64,000 bases of DNA from Isoetes taiwanensis (taxonomy: Eukaryota > Streptophyta > Lycopodiopsida > Isoetales > Isoetaceae), in the NCBI GenBank assembly GCA_021234155.1, contig JAJEKV010000105.1, forward strand, positions 1,377,451 to 1,441,450, given 5' to 3'. Position numbers and translations under genes: made by a program. The notes beneath the pieces were generated by a model. The model was not told the DNA's origin and did not search any database. It worked only from the letters and a program-made list of their open reading frames with translations. This document shows positions 35,901-47,565 of this stretch, piece after piece. Position 1 is the stretch's first letter; each line of letters begins with the position of its first letter.

Positions 35901-37444
35901 ATGCACATATAAGTTGAAGGTGATATATTTCAAACAAACTTGTAATGTTATCAATAGAAAAGCATTTAGCAAGCAAGTTGGAAAGGAAAATGGAGGAAGA
36001 CGAACTTAAGCAGCTCATTGGCCGTAATGAAGCTCTTAAAGTTGATGTTCAAGAAGAGAAGCAGGTGACGGACAATGCCTATTTTCAGCCTCATTCTTTA
36101 GATAGTTAGTATATTTATGTTCTGACATTCCTTTTCTAGAATTCTAGCAATTGGAAAAGCTGAGAGAAGTAATTGACGCAAAAACAAAAGCGGCTGAATG
36201 CACTGGCCCTGCAGAGGAAGCTATGAAATTCCTTTATGCATGCTTAGAAGATTTGGAAGTCGATAGACTCCTTAAAGTTCGGGCTGACAGATGCGTGTCA
36301 AGGTATTTACTGTGGTTGCAGAAGTATGATTTTGCCCCTGCATACACTCACCTTTTTCTGCTTCTAGGTGTGGCATAGAGGATATCTCGCCAATTCTTCC
36401 TTCATCACTCGACCAATCTACTGTTCAGCAGCGGAAGGGCTTCCTCAAGTATTTTTCTCACCCTTCTTGCAAGTAAATGTGGAGATACTAAAGTAATTTA
36501 TTAAAATGCTAATTTACTAGTAATATATCATATATAAATCTGAAAATCAGAGATGCACATCCAATGCCCAGTACAACCTTAACATATGCACGCATCTATG
36601 TCAGTGCCAGAATAAGAGCGAGAAAAATGAACTTACTATTGTGAGACAGATGGAAGTCATTTCTCAACCATCTTCTTGATTGAATTAGTAGTTTGGTGGC
36701 TAGTCCTTTGGGTTATCAATTACGAGGTCTTGTGTTTAAGTCTCTCTGGGACATTGAGAGGACTGTCATATGTCCCTGTGGGATGCTGCATGTGGTATGA
36801 CGTAAAAAGTACTATCTATTATTTTGCTATACAACAGTAAAATATGAAAAGCTTGTTGCCCGACAAACATACAATAACATCGCTGAATGAGTGTGAAACT
36901 CATAGTTACTTCACCTTCTTGGTGATCTTCTTTGTAAACCGTTGGTCATAGTTTTCTGAACCAAAACTGAGGTCTCCAGTTCATCAAGTACCATTCTTCC
37001 CATCCTTTTATTGGTAAGTAACGCCATAATAATTGCTGTCTCAGTCTAGGTAAATTGTTTCTAACATGATCAGCTGTAATGAGCTATGCCAACCTTAGTA
37101 GCTATAAATTGCTGTCTCAGGCATCTAATTAGGACAGCAGTATCCTTACGAGCTGGGAGTCGCAAGCCTGAACAGGATTCTGCTTCAAATACTAGATTAA
37201 AAGGTAAGAGGACCTAAATGCAAAATTACCTTCTGGGTCTGATTGTTTCTTCGAGCTGTGCTGATTTTTATTGTTTTCCGCTTCAGGCAAGTCATCACCC
37301 ATGATAAATGTGGAGGATATCTTGGCTTTGCCGATGGAGGCAATGCAACTTGATGATCCTGTCATAGGTACCTTTTGGGTGGAGCCAATTTCTGCTGGCA
37401 CGCAGACAGATATGGAACCACCTGATCAACTTTTACAAGTCTGA
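32908..37444 (+). CDS. CFAP157: CFAP157-like cilia- and flagella-associated coiled-coil protein
   Basis: Exons read: 32908-~33130 (MPPKKGG start; a G-run is one base short for the frame KKDEPVENEVTILQKK), 34732-34965, 35103-35268, 35462-35608, 35693-35765, 35958-36064, 36148-36302, 36368-36448, 37121-37203, 37287-37444 (TGA). From exon 2 on, every junction is GT-AG and phases join without a stop. The protein is Lys/Glu-rich coiled coil. Its start and the blocks LQDRERLKKEM, VENEHLVRELGF and LLHRNEKLVVEN parallel animal CFAP157, an axoneme/basal-body protein needed for normal sperm flagella. A small exon between 33,130 and 34,732 is probably missing from this model, as exon 1 runs into a stop. 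BBOF1-like proteins are the main alternative. In a plant it would act in motile sperm. Confidence 0.72.
36684..36770 (+). repeat. tRNA-derived SINE-like insertion in an intron
   Basis: Inside the intron 36449-37120, AGTTTGGTGGCTAGTCC resembles a pol III A box and GGTCTTGTGTTTAAGTCTC a degraded B box about 40 nt downstream, followed by a small hairpin (CTCTCTGGGACATTGAGAG). Spacing and order fit a tRNA-derived SINE head. No target duplication identified. Confidence 0.35.
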
Positions 37445-37837
37445 TGGAAGCCAACGTCCTTTCAAGGTTTATGATTTTCTATGGATGATATCATCTGCTA
37501 ATATCTTTTTGTCTTCTCTAGAGGCTTGAGATTCAGCCATCAGAAATATTAAAATGATGTGTAAGAACAGTGGTCTTGAGGTCTTTGCTAAATGGAAGAA
37601 ATGCCATCCATGGAGAAATTTGTTACTCCTTGCCACCTGAGTGCGCCATCGACACCCGAAAATGGTGTAAATTTGAAATGGTGCCGTTGTTCCCTTGTGT
37701 TGTGAAATGGAGAGCATTTTCAACAATAAGTTGCTTTGAAATTCAAGTAACATTTTGGGATATTCAATATATGATCTGATGTCAATATATTTTTGAATGA
37801 CATGATATCCTATTTTGCATACATACTCTAAGCCATG
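37445..37837. other. 3' flank of the CFAP157-like gene
   Basis: Likely 3' UTR and spacer; A/T-rich after 37,700. No other feature seen before the first minisatellite unit. Confidence 0.4.
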
Positions 37838-38160
37838 GTATTTTTGGCCAAATACCTGGTATTTCTGGATGCCTTTATAGCGGCTTAATAGTCCTCGTAA
37901 TCCTTTATTTGCCTTATAATAACAGTGGTTTGGCTTCATTTTTCCTAAAAGTGTGTTATTTTGCATGGCTTTAGAGTAATATGGTACGTTGATATGGTAT
38001 TTCTGGCCAATGCCATAGTATTTTTGGTCAATGCCATGGTATTTCTGGCCAATAACATGGTATTTCTGGCCAAACACCTGGTATTTTTGGCCAATACCAT
38101 GTTATTTCTAGCCAAGTACCATGGTATTTTTGGCCAATACCATGGTATTTTTGCCCCATG
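37838..38160 (+). repeat. 21-bp palindromic minisatellite, first array
   Basis: Two units at 37,832-37,865, then a ~110-bp linker (37,870-37,977), then about eight units to 38,155. The unit is ATACCATGGTATTTCTGGCCA with variants. Long open frames across it (for example 38,077-37,469 minus) are products of the repeat. Confidence 0.9.
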
Positions 38161-38639
38161 CCTTCATAGTGGCATACAGTCCTCGTAATCCTTTATTTGT
38201 CTTATAAGCCGCTGATTTATGGCATATTCGCAGGGTTGTTCCGCATCCACCTGATATGAACATTTTGCCGCAGAAAACGCACCACAAATCCTATGGGTGC
38301 GTATAAAACACCCCTGCCACAATATGGACCAAAGGTATGGGCTTAAACCATAGCTCCTTTGGGTTCGCCCTCTGAACAACAGACCTCCAACTCCGCTTAG
38401 AATCGGCCCTGCATCTCAATCTTTGCTCACAGAGACACAACTCTTAGCCTCACCCTCCTCAAGTACTCAACCGTGTAATCGCCCAATCAATCAACCAATC
38501 TGCAACGCCCAATCAATGCGCAAATCCACCATGCACCAAGGGAATCCTCCGGCCACCGCACCCTATAATCTCTCGCGGTATCTCTCCGCCCACCGTACCA
38601 TGGTCTCACCATCGATCAAGCTTGAGGCAAGAAACGCCT

Positions 38640-38720
38640 TACCCAAAGAACACAGGGCCCGGAGGAATCGAACCTCCGTGCCATTCCGGCCTCACCGTAA
38701 CCCCCTAAACCATTTAGAAA
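38640..38720 (-). repeat. tRNA-derived SINE-like head (copy A)
   Basis: Minus strand: B box GGTTCGATTCC (38674-38664) within a 5-bp arm GGAGG...CCTCC, and an A-box-like AAATGGTTTAGGGGG about 30 nt upstream. No acceptor stem can be paired, so it is not a tRNA gene. The same structure is at 47,512-47,561. Confidence 0.45.
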
Positions 38721-39719
38721 TTCCTTTGCTTCATGGGATAACCTTGGAATGCCCTCGCTAACCGGCCGCTATTAGAAACTATCAAACCGCCGCTATCGAA
38801 ACCATCAAAATCAGCCGCTATTAGAAGCTATCTTCAAAACCGCCTATTATGTGGCGTGGACCAGGACTCTTCAAACAATCTCAAACCTCGTTCGCCGTGG
38901 GCCTCAAAACCATTCTAAATACAGATTGAACCGGGTCACGATTGCCTCTAAATATGACCGCCCCTCTACATACAGATTAGCGTGTAATGCGTAAATCGAA
39001 TCAAGAAGCCCCTCAACAACCCGCCCATGTATCGTCCTCATAGCAACCGGATTCAACCTAAGCCAGCCCTCATAGCAACCGGATTCAGCCATCTGCCCAT
39101 TGGCATGCCATCCGCACGTGTCTGCCCAGCAGACATGCCCATATGCCTTCTATCATGGTACCATGCCCAGAAACGCCAACAAAACACATGCCCACAACCC
39201 ACTTTGGAATATCTACCTTTCGGGCCAACAAGCAAACAAAGCATCTAAAAATATCCCCTAACCACGCTTTTCACATACAATACAGGGGCAAAATCTTGGC
39301 AAAACCATGCCAGAAATATTGCCCCCAAATACCAAACGAAATAATTAGAACATTATAACACTGGCTTCATTTTTCCTAAAAATATTTTATTTTGCTTGAT
39401 AATCTTTTATTTTGCCGAGACCATGGTATTTCCGCCGACCGACCGCCGGTATGGTATTCCTCCAATACCATGGCGGCCAAGGCCTTCATGATGGCATATA
39501 GTCCTCGTATTTTATTTGCCTTAAATAACACTCGGGCTTCATTTTTCCCAAAAATATTTTATTTTATTTTTTTTTTTTTTTGAAGGCGCCGTTTTATTCA
39601 TGAACTGGCAAACCAGTCCTCATAAATGCAAAAGACAGATTATAACCCCCTATAATACAAACCGATCCAACCGAGCACAACCACCAAAAAGAATGAATCT
39701 TTATTTTGCCCGGTAATCC

Positions 39720-40765
39720 TTTATTTTGCCGAGACCATGATAGTTCTGGCCAGGACCATGGTATTTCTGGCCATATACCATGGTGTTTCTGGCCAAGGCC
39801 ATGGTATTTATGGCCAATAGCATGGTATTTCTGGCCAATACGATGGTATTTTTGCCCAATGCCTTCATAGTGCCATATAGTCCTCGTAATCCTTTATTTG
39901 CCTTATAATAGCACTGGCTTCATTTTGTCTAAAAATATATTTCACCTGGTAATCCTTTATTTTGCCGAGACCATGGTATTTCTGGCCAGGACCATGGTGT
40001 TTCGGCCCAAGGCCCCTATATCATTGTATTTCGGCCATATACCATGGTGTTTCGGCCAATACATGGAATTTCCGCCAATACCATGGTATTTCTAGCCAAG
40101 GCCATGATATTTCCGCCAATATCATGGTATTTCGCCTAATGCCTTCATAGTGGCATATAGTCCTCGTAATCCTTTATTTGCCTTATAATAACACCGGGCT
40201 TCATTTTTCCTAAAATATTTTATTTTGCCTGGTAATCCTTTTTTTTTGCAGAGACTATGGTATTTCTGGCCAAAACCATGTTATTTTTGGCCATATACCA
40301 TGGTATTTCTGGCCAGTGCCATAGTATTTCTGGCCAATACCATGGTATTTCTGGCCAATACCATGGTATTTCTGCCCAATGCCTTCATAGTGGCATATAG
40401 TCCTTGTAATCCTTTATTTGCCTTATAATAACACTGGCTTCATTTTTCCTAAAAATATTTTATTTTGCCAGGACCATGGTATTTCTGGCCAAGACCATGG
40501 TATTTCTGGCCATATACCATGGTATTTCTGGCCAATACCATGGTATTTCTGGCCAATACCATGGTATTTCTGGCCATATACCATGGTATTTCTGGCCAAT
40601 ACCATGGTATTTCTGGAAAATACCATGGTATTTCTGGCATATACCATTGTATTTCCAATACCATGGTATTTCAAAGTCAATACTATGGTATTTTCGGCCA
40701 TATACCATGGTATTTCCGCCAAATACCATGGTAGTTCGCCAAATACCATGTTAGTTCCTAAAAAT
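39720..40765 (+). repeat. Minisatellite arrays in higher-order units (copy A)
   Basis: Four blocks of 21-bp units (about 39,730-39,860; 39,968-40,140; 40,255-40,380; 40,467-40,765) are separated by a ~110-bp linker with GCCTTCATAGTGGCATATAG, CCTTTATTTGCCTTATAAT and CTTCATTTTTCCTAAAA. The last block has the most regular units and is open in all six frames for about 400 bp. Confidence 0.95.
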
Positions 40766-41245
40766 ATGTTATTTTTCCGGCTTAGAGTAAGGGGAAAACT
40801 CCCAAATACCCTTATGTTTTGCAAAATTGACAAAACGCCCTAATTTTTTAGGGTATTTTATGGAGCCAATGACCATAACTTTTTTTCACCTAATCCAAAT
40901 GAGGTGGTGTCTTTCATATATTGTAGAAGACGATGAGAGGTTTCCATGAAAAGTTAAGATCTCTTAAATCGGTTCCAAATCTCAAGTTATGGTCTCAGAA
41001 AATCCTCCTAAAATTTCTACAATTTTCTTGTGTATTAAAAATAACATAACTTGTGATTTAAGACGATTTATGTGATCTTACATTTGATGAAAGATCTCAT
41101 CCTCCTTTATAATAGATCTAAAAGACTCATTCCCATTTGGATCATCACAAAAGTTATAGTCATTTCCATAAAAATACCCCCAAAACCAGAGGCGTTTGGT
41201 CAATTTTTGCAAAACATAAGGGTATTTTAGAGTTTTTCCCTTAGA
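40766..41245. other. Insertion-like segment within D2 copy A
   Basis: Between GGCTTAGAGTAAGGG (40,780) and CTTAGAGGAAGGG (41,240), copy A has about 460 bp that copy B lacks at 49,420-49,435. Its ends are inverted: GGGGAAAACTCCCAAATACCCTTATG near 40,790 and CATAAGGGTATTTTAGAGTTTTTCCC at 41,216-41,241, so it is probably a MITE-like element. No gene. Confidence 0.6.
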
Positions 41246-41911
41246 GGAAGGGAAAAACTCCCTTCCTCTAAGTTCATATGGTATTTTTGGCCAGAAATAC
41301 CATGGTATTTTCGGCCAGAAATGTTGTTATTCAGACAATTGTATTTAAAGCCTTGGTTTTCTGGCAATAGAAAAGTGTATTTCTGGTAACACACTAACAC
41401 ATAAGCATGGTATTGCATTCAGAAGTAACAAAAAAAAGCAACTGCTGCAAAGTCTGCTGCAAACAACAGCAATTGATCAAGAGTTAAACAAGCTGTTCAA
41501 AAGCTAAACAAGTAGCAGGTGTCACGTAAAGTTCAGAAGCTAATTTGAAGAAATTTCAGATGGTCTTTGATAGTTTCTTTGCTCAGATCCAAACCTCATG
41601 TAGCCTATTAAAAAGAAAAAAGCTTTGCAACATCAACCTTTCCAAACCAATCCGGGGTTACCTGCATAGTGTAGCCTAGTTAGCATAAATAATGAACACA
41701 ATGAACATAAGAAAATCATACAATATATGTTTATACCTTAACAGGACGAATTTGCAGATCATTTAGAATGAAGTCCCTAATAAAACACCGTGCAGATAAA
41801 AGAGTATACACTCCACACTCTGAACCATTTTCTTGTTAAGGACAACGCATTTCCACCGGTTGGATGTCAACCCATTCTGGGGCAGGGGTATCCCAAATTT
41901 GATGGACCTCT

Positions 41912-42605
41912 TCAGGGAAAAAATTAAGCATGCTATATATTTTTCCATAAAAAACGGTTTGGCTATTTTTCAAAATTTTACTGTACTTTATGATATACAT
42001 TTGGCTAAAGTTATTATTACCATTACATTTATATGTACTTTGGACTTGGTGAAACTTTTGAATTAAGTACTATAAACTCTCACTTGGCTATTTTTTGTAA
42101 CTGGTAAAAGAAAAAAAAATTAAATTCTGTAGCTTTAGATATATGTACTACAATTACAAATGATAATCAACAATCAAGAAATATACAATAATATTAAAAA
42201 ACTTTTAACAAAAGCTCACAACATAGCTTATAATATCCATGATCTGAATAACATTCAATGCAATGACACCTTCTAGATATGGTGATCAAATTGCACTTAT
42301 CTCTAACCCTTGAGGGAAGATGTTAAGCAACCAACTCGGGCATTTAGAGAGATATTGGCCATCTCTTATAATTCCTTTTTGATGCATATATGGTATATGT
42401 AATAGAAATGCATAGTGTAAAAAACTACTATCACTGATGATGGTAGATGGGGATGTGCAAAAATCTTTTTTGTTTGGCTATTAATGATTTAATATGTAAC
42501 TATTGTGATATAAAGAATGGCTAATCCCTTTTTCTTTAAGGAAAAGGGGGAAAATAGTTTGGCTAATCCTAAAAAAATAATGGAGTATTTGTTTTAGTTA
42601 TGGCT
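41912..42605. other. Unique segment between D2-A and D1-A
   Basis: About 690 bp, A/T-rich, with several TTTGGCTA motifs like those of the hAT-type element at 27,079, but no matching terminal repeats found. Not present between the B copies. Confidence 0.4.
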
Positions 42606-43754
42606 TTTTTTTTTTTTTATGTAGTATATTGGATATTGAAGCCTAGCCTTTTCTATGATTACCATGTGGATATATGGATCCTAAGCATAATAGTTAAAAC
42701 TTGAAAATGTCATACATCCTAAAGGTCTTTAGTCTGCTACACTACATGGCTACAAATGTGTGAACTCCTTGGGCCTTTTTTCTAGCTGTATCTAAAATCT
42801 TCTTACATTAACAAGGCAGCTTCTTCCACAACTAATATTGACCATTGGACCACTGCTCAAATGTCATTGGTACCCACCTTGAATTATTTCTCATTAACTA
42901 TCTGCAGTCGAACCTACTTCAAACTTATGGTTTTTATCCATTCGGCTCTACATTTTAGCAAATCCTTATGACCTCGGCCATGTTGCTATTGTATCTAAGC
43001 TATACTATATTTAACCTTAGAATTTTCTTGAAATATAGGCCGAACTTACATTTTTAACCTTTTTTAATTCAGACATTTTTTTGGATATCACAAATAATGG
43101 AAAAAAATTTTAGGGCTAGAAATTTTCTTCACGCTGCTCGCCATGGCCGGAGACGTAAACTTATCTGGCAGAATGTTTTGTTAAGGGTCGACATCCGTGT
43201 TTTGTTGCCTTATAACAAAAACAAAATCCTTATTTCTCTATTTCTCCTGCCTACTATTATGATCCGGCCAGCTTGAATCAGTCTGAGAATACCCTTTGTA
43301 TGGCGCATGTCGCTTTGATAGCAAAGCTCGGCCTCAGGATTGCAAGCTCTACCCTTCCAATCCGCCAAGAATCGTTAGCATGGATGTTCCAAAGAACTCT
43401 AGCAAGCACCCCCGCAACAAAAATGATGGCGACAATATTAATCAGGTTTCTAGCCTTTAATTATTTTCTTCTTCTAGCTCTAATTTATTTGCTGAATTTA
43501 ACTTGGCCTTCAGATCTAATTCTTACCTTTACTACCTCCATTTTCTATTTCACTGGTAGTCTGCCTATGTCTTCTATCTCTGTGTACATTTTCTATATTG
43601 ATGCAACTGGTTCTAACTCATACCAGTATATGCTCTTTATGATGTATTGCTATATTATTCACTTTACACAGTTCGATTTCTTAACCATGTCTATTTCTTA
43701 GCCATATTATCTGTGCTAGATATTGATTGTCTTGTAGATCTAAATTTAGCTTCT
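42606..43754 (+). repeat. Duplicated block D1, copy A
   Basis: Homologous in the same orientation to 46,271-47,399: starts with a poly-T run and GTAGTATATTG, ends AGATCTAAATTTAGCTTCT. The centre (43,130-43,440) is more G/C-rich and partly open in both copies but matches no family I know. Confidence 0.92.
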
Positions 43755-46270
43755 ACCATAACAACTTGTGTATTTTCCATCATTGGCTCTAAGTACATTT
43801 TTCAATCGCTTTGTTCAAGGATGCATTAATCGCCTACATGTTCCAAAAGTCGGCTATTAGATACTAATGTGATTCCAAAGGCGGACTTATTGTCTTGATC
43901 CATAGACACCCGGGCACAACAAAGAATATTCCCTTTCTTAGATTAGATTACAGTTAACCCTTTGCTTTTCCAGACTTTATCAGTTTGTTGCTTCCTTAAA
44001 ATTTAAGCCCAACGTATTGATTGTCATTATTTTGAATTAATGGCAGATTTTGATGTTGCTATTTCTGCAAATATACTGAATAGGCATCAGATTTAGTAAA
44101 CTCTGGCTCTCACTGCATCTAATTTGTTTAATTGATCTAGGCATTTATGGCACCAGATAGGCTGCTTCATTGCACTCTTGTAACGCATTGCTATTTATCC
44201 AAGTCTGATCTGCTCATCATTTTGCAAACATGCTATCTCTTGAGGGTCTTTCTGTCCACACCTTATACTGTTGCAGTATTATTGTCTCACATATTTCCTT
44301 CGACAAAGCTTTCAGCTGATCTAACTGTCACAGATATTTAGTGTTTTCCTTTCTCTTAATTCTAGTTATAGATTAGTAATAGCTCTTTAGATCTTTGATT
44401 TACCAGCTTTTTACTACATGTATACTGAGCTCCGCTGGTCTATGCACAGAGTACACCATGGTTACCTCTATATTGCTCTCTTATTTGCTTTAGTTTCTTT
44501 CCTAATCGTAAACTGACTTGCTAAATAAGGTTCTTTAGTTAGGATGAGCTACATGGGAGCTCTATTCCCATTCTCTATAGCTGGTTTGTCTGGATCTAGA
44601 TTTCAATGGTCTAATTTTGTGCATGCCACCAAAAGGTTTTTTATATGCATTTGATGTTGTATTCTGGTATTTTTCATGGAACTCTATAGCTAACAAAACA
44701 CGTATGCAGTATAATCATTGTAGTTTCTCTATAAAATTTTGTTGGTGAAGGGCGTTAAGCCGAACAAGTTTATTGCTTACCTGTTTTGTGGCTTGTGCAT
44801 TTACCCAGTTCCTGGCTAACTTGCACTTGGTTCCACTGCAGGTAACCAAATTGTTCCTCCACGTGAAGTTTTTATCATGGCAGTTTGGGCAAAAGGTTAT
44901 TTTGCTTGAACAAGACTTGCAGACCTGAGTGTACAACAAAACACTATTTCTTTACTTGGAGTGGAACACATTGTTTTGGAAACTATTACTTCAATATTTT
45001 TTCTGCTTTTATCTGTTATTGCAATCGTGCCTTAATTTCTAGCAGCCATCCTAGTGAAAGTATGATGGTATTTTGTGTCCTTGTACTACTGCTAGTCTCT
45101 ACTTAAGATCAAAACTACAACTTACGTATATTTGCTAAGCTTTTTTAAAAAAATTATCTTATATCTGTTTGAATTTCAACGTTTTTATGAAATATAAAAG
45201 GGTCTCTTCTCTCCTATTAATGGTTCAGTATCTAATATATTTTTTCCAAGCTTGTGGCCCTCTCTTGAATGGAAGTAATCCGTAGTCTTTAAACTTAAAA
45301 GCTTATCTACTGTTATCTTATTCTATCTCGTCTTATTCCTTAGAATAGTTATTACTTCTTAACTTAGTTTTGTATATCTGACTCTTCGGATCATATCTTG
45401 TATTTTTTGTAAAATGATATCTCAAATAATCACCTGTATCTAGTTCAGGACTGCAGTTAAAAGGCTTTTATGTCCAAATGGACTTAGAGGTCTTAAATGT
45501 CTGATGTAAATCAGGCTTAAAAGGGGTTTTTAATGTTATTTCAGTTTCTAGGTTTAACCTAGATCCTTGATTTGAGGTCAGGTGTTATCTTCTATATTAT
45601 GCTACTTTCTAACCACTGTTTTTTATTTTACGCAGAACATAGCACATAAACTGCAAAATGATGATATGGACTTCGTTTCCTTCTGAATTAAGGAGCCTAT
45701 TATTCTCAAGGATGACTAATTGCATGATATCAAACTTCAGTTTTGCTGTACAAACCTTAAGGGCTTGGATCAAGAGCAAGGAGGTACAATAATGAATTTT
45801 CTGCATTTCAATCTGAATCTGAAAGTTCTATTTGCATCAATGAGATGGTGTACTGAATATACATTCCACCAGCTGTGGGTTTTATGGAAAGAGTTTTCCC
45901 ATGGTCGGGTTATGCATCATTGAATAAACTTTTACACTTTTATGCCTTGGATTTCTCAAACAGACATCATCAAGATGTTATTGACTGTTGAAACATCTCC
46001 TATATATACCTAGCTTAGCATGTTACAACAACGGGTTGGTTCCGGATACTAATTGACATCAGTCCCCTGGATTACAATATGATATTGAAGACATAAAGAG
46101 ATCACTCAAAAAAAGATCCCGTAAGTTCTATTTTCTAAGAGTTGTTTTATACCTGGATTAGGTAGGGTTCTGTGTTTACAACAGGGCCCTACTTCCCTCT
46201 TGTAACTATATTTGCATTTTAGATAAATTCCTATCTAGGCAATACACCTAACCTACGGTAGGTGGAAGGG
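43755..46270. other. Spacer between D1 copies
   Basis: A/T-rich and largely featureless. It contains the short Cys-rich frame at 44,939-44,715. Confidence 0.4.
44715..44939 (-). other. Short Cys-rich ORF, possible zinc-ribbon remnant
   Basis: The 74-codon frame contains CKSCSSKITFCPNC, then NNLVTCSGTKC, which could be paired CxxC motifs. Part of it (44,780-44,910) recurs in degraded form at 27,975-28,100, so it lies in a dispersed repeat, not a single-copy gene. Family unknown. Confidence 0.3.
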
Positions 46271-47399
46271 TTTTTTTGTAGTATATTGATATTGAAGCCT
46301 AGCCTTTTCTATGATTACCATGTGGATATATGAATCCCTAAGCATAATAGTTAAAACTTGAAAATGTCATACATCCTAAAGGTCTTTAGTCCGCTACACT
46401 ACGTGGCTACAAATGTGAACTCCTTGGGCCTTTTTTCTAGTCAGTATCTAAAATCTTCTTACATTAACAAGGCAACTTCTTCCACAACTAATATTGACCA
46501 TTGGACCATCGCTCAAATGTCATTGGTACCCACCTTGAATTATTTCTCATTAACTATCTGCAATGAACCTACTTCAAATTTATGGTTTTTATCCATTCGG
46601 CTCTACATTTTAGCAAATCCTTATGACCTCGGCCATGTTGCTATTGTATCTAAGCTATACTATATTTAACCTTAGAATTTTCTTGAAATATAGGCCTAAC
46701 TTACATTTTTAACCTTTTTTAATTGTACATTTTTTTGATATCGTAAATAATGGAAAAAAAATTTTAGGGCTAGAAATTTTCTTCACGTTGCCATGGGCCG
46801 GAGACGAAAAACTTATCCGGCGTATCGTTTTGTTAAGGGGTCGACATCCGTGTTTTGTTGCCTTATAACAAAAACGAAATCCTTATTTCTATTTCTCCCG
46901 CCATCGTTATGATCCGGCCAGCTTGAATCGATCTGAGAATACCCCGTGGTATGGCGATGTCGCTTTGATAGCAAAGCTCGGCCTCGATTGCAAGCTCTAC
47001 CCTTCCAATCCGCCAAGAATCATTAGCATGGATGTTCCAGCAACTCTAGCAAGCACCCCTGTCAACAAAAATGATGGCGACAATATTAATCAGGTTTCTA
47101 GCCTTTAATTATTTTCTTCTTCTAGCTCTAATTTATTTGCTGAATTTAACTTGGCCTTCAGATCTAATTCTTACCTTTACTACCTCCATTTTCTATTTTA
47201 CTGGTAGTCTGCCTATGTCTTCTATCTCTGTGTACATTTTCTATATTGATGCAACTGGTTCTAACTCATACCAGTATATGCTCTTTATGATGTATTGCTA
47301 TATTATTTTTACACATTTCGATTTCTTAACCATGTCTATTTCTTAGCCATATTATCTGTGCTAGATATTGATTGTCTTGTAGATCTAAATTTAGCTTCT
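46271..47399 (+). repeat. Duplicated block D1, copy B
   Basis: Copy of 42,606-43,754. It joins D2 copy B directly at 47,399/47,400, whereas D1-A lies downstream of D2-A. CAG/CTG-versus-CG differences from copy A are frequent in the central part. Confidence 0.92.
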
Positions 47400-47479
47400 G
47401 CCAGCCTGCACCTATAATCTCTGCCAGAATCTCTGCCAGCCTGGTACCATGGTCTCACCATCGATCAAGCCTCGAGGCA

Positions 47480-47565
47480 AGAAACTCGCCTCCAAAAGAA
47501 CACTGGCCGGAGGAATCGAACCTCCAGCCATTCCTGCCTCACCGAACCCCTAAACCATTTAGAAA
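47480..47565 (-). repeat. tRNA-derived SINE-like head (copy B)
   Basis: B box GGTTCGATTCC (47522-47512, minus) in a 5-bp T-arm-like stem and A-box-like TAAATGGTTTAGGGG (47561-47547). Counterpart of 38,640-38,720. Confidence 0.45.

Larger units (their letters stand above)
38551..41911 (+). repeat. Duplicated block D2, copy A
   Basis: Homologous in the same orientation to 47,400-50,088. Both copies begin with CCCTATAATCTCT-like sequence, pass through the SINE-like segment, the cluster with CATGCCATCCGCACGTGTCT, the minisatellite array, and end with CCCAAATTTGATGGACCTC. Copy A is longer, mainly through array length and a segment at 40,790-41,245 that is absent from copy B. Confidence 0.9.

Noticed and set aside
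37469-38077. 202-codon minus-strand frame with repeated KYHGIGQ-like units
   Set aside because: It is the 21-bp minisatellite read through; equivalent frames exist on both strands and there is no start or family context.
39720-40765. CRISPR-like appearance of regularly spaced palindromic repeats
   Set aside because: Units are contiguous with no unique spacers, and the window is plant nuclear DNA.
47512-47561. A tRNA gene on the minus strand
   Set aside because: Only the T-arm and B box are convincing; no 7-bp acceptor stem or anticodon arm can be paired.
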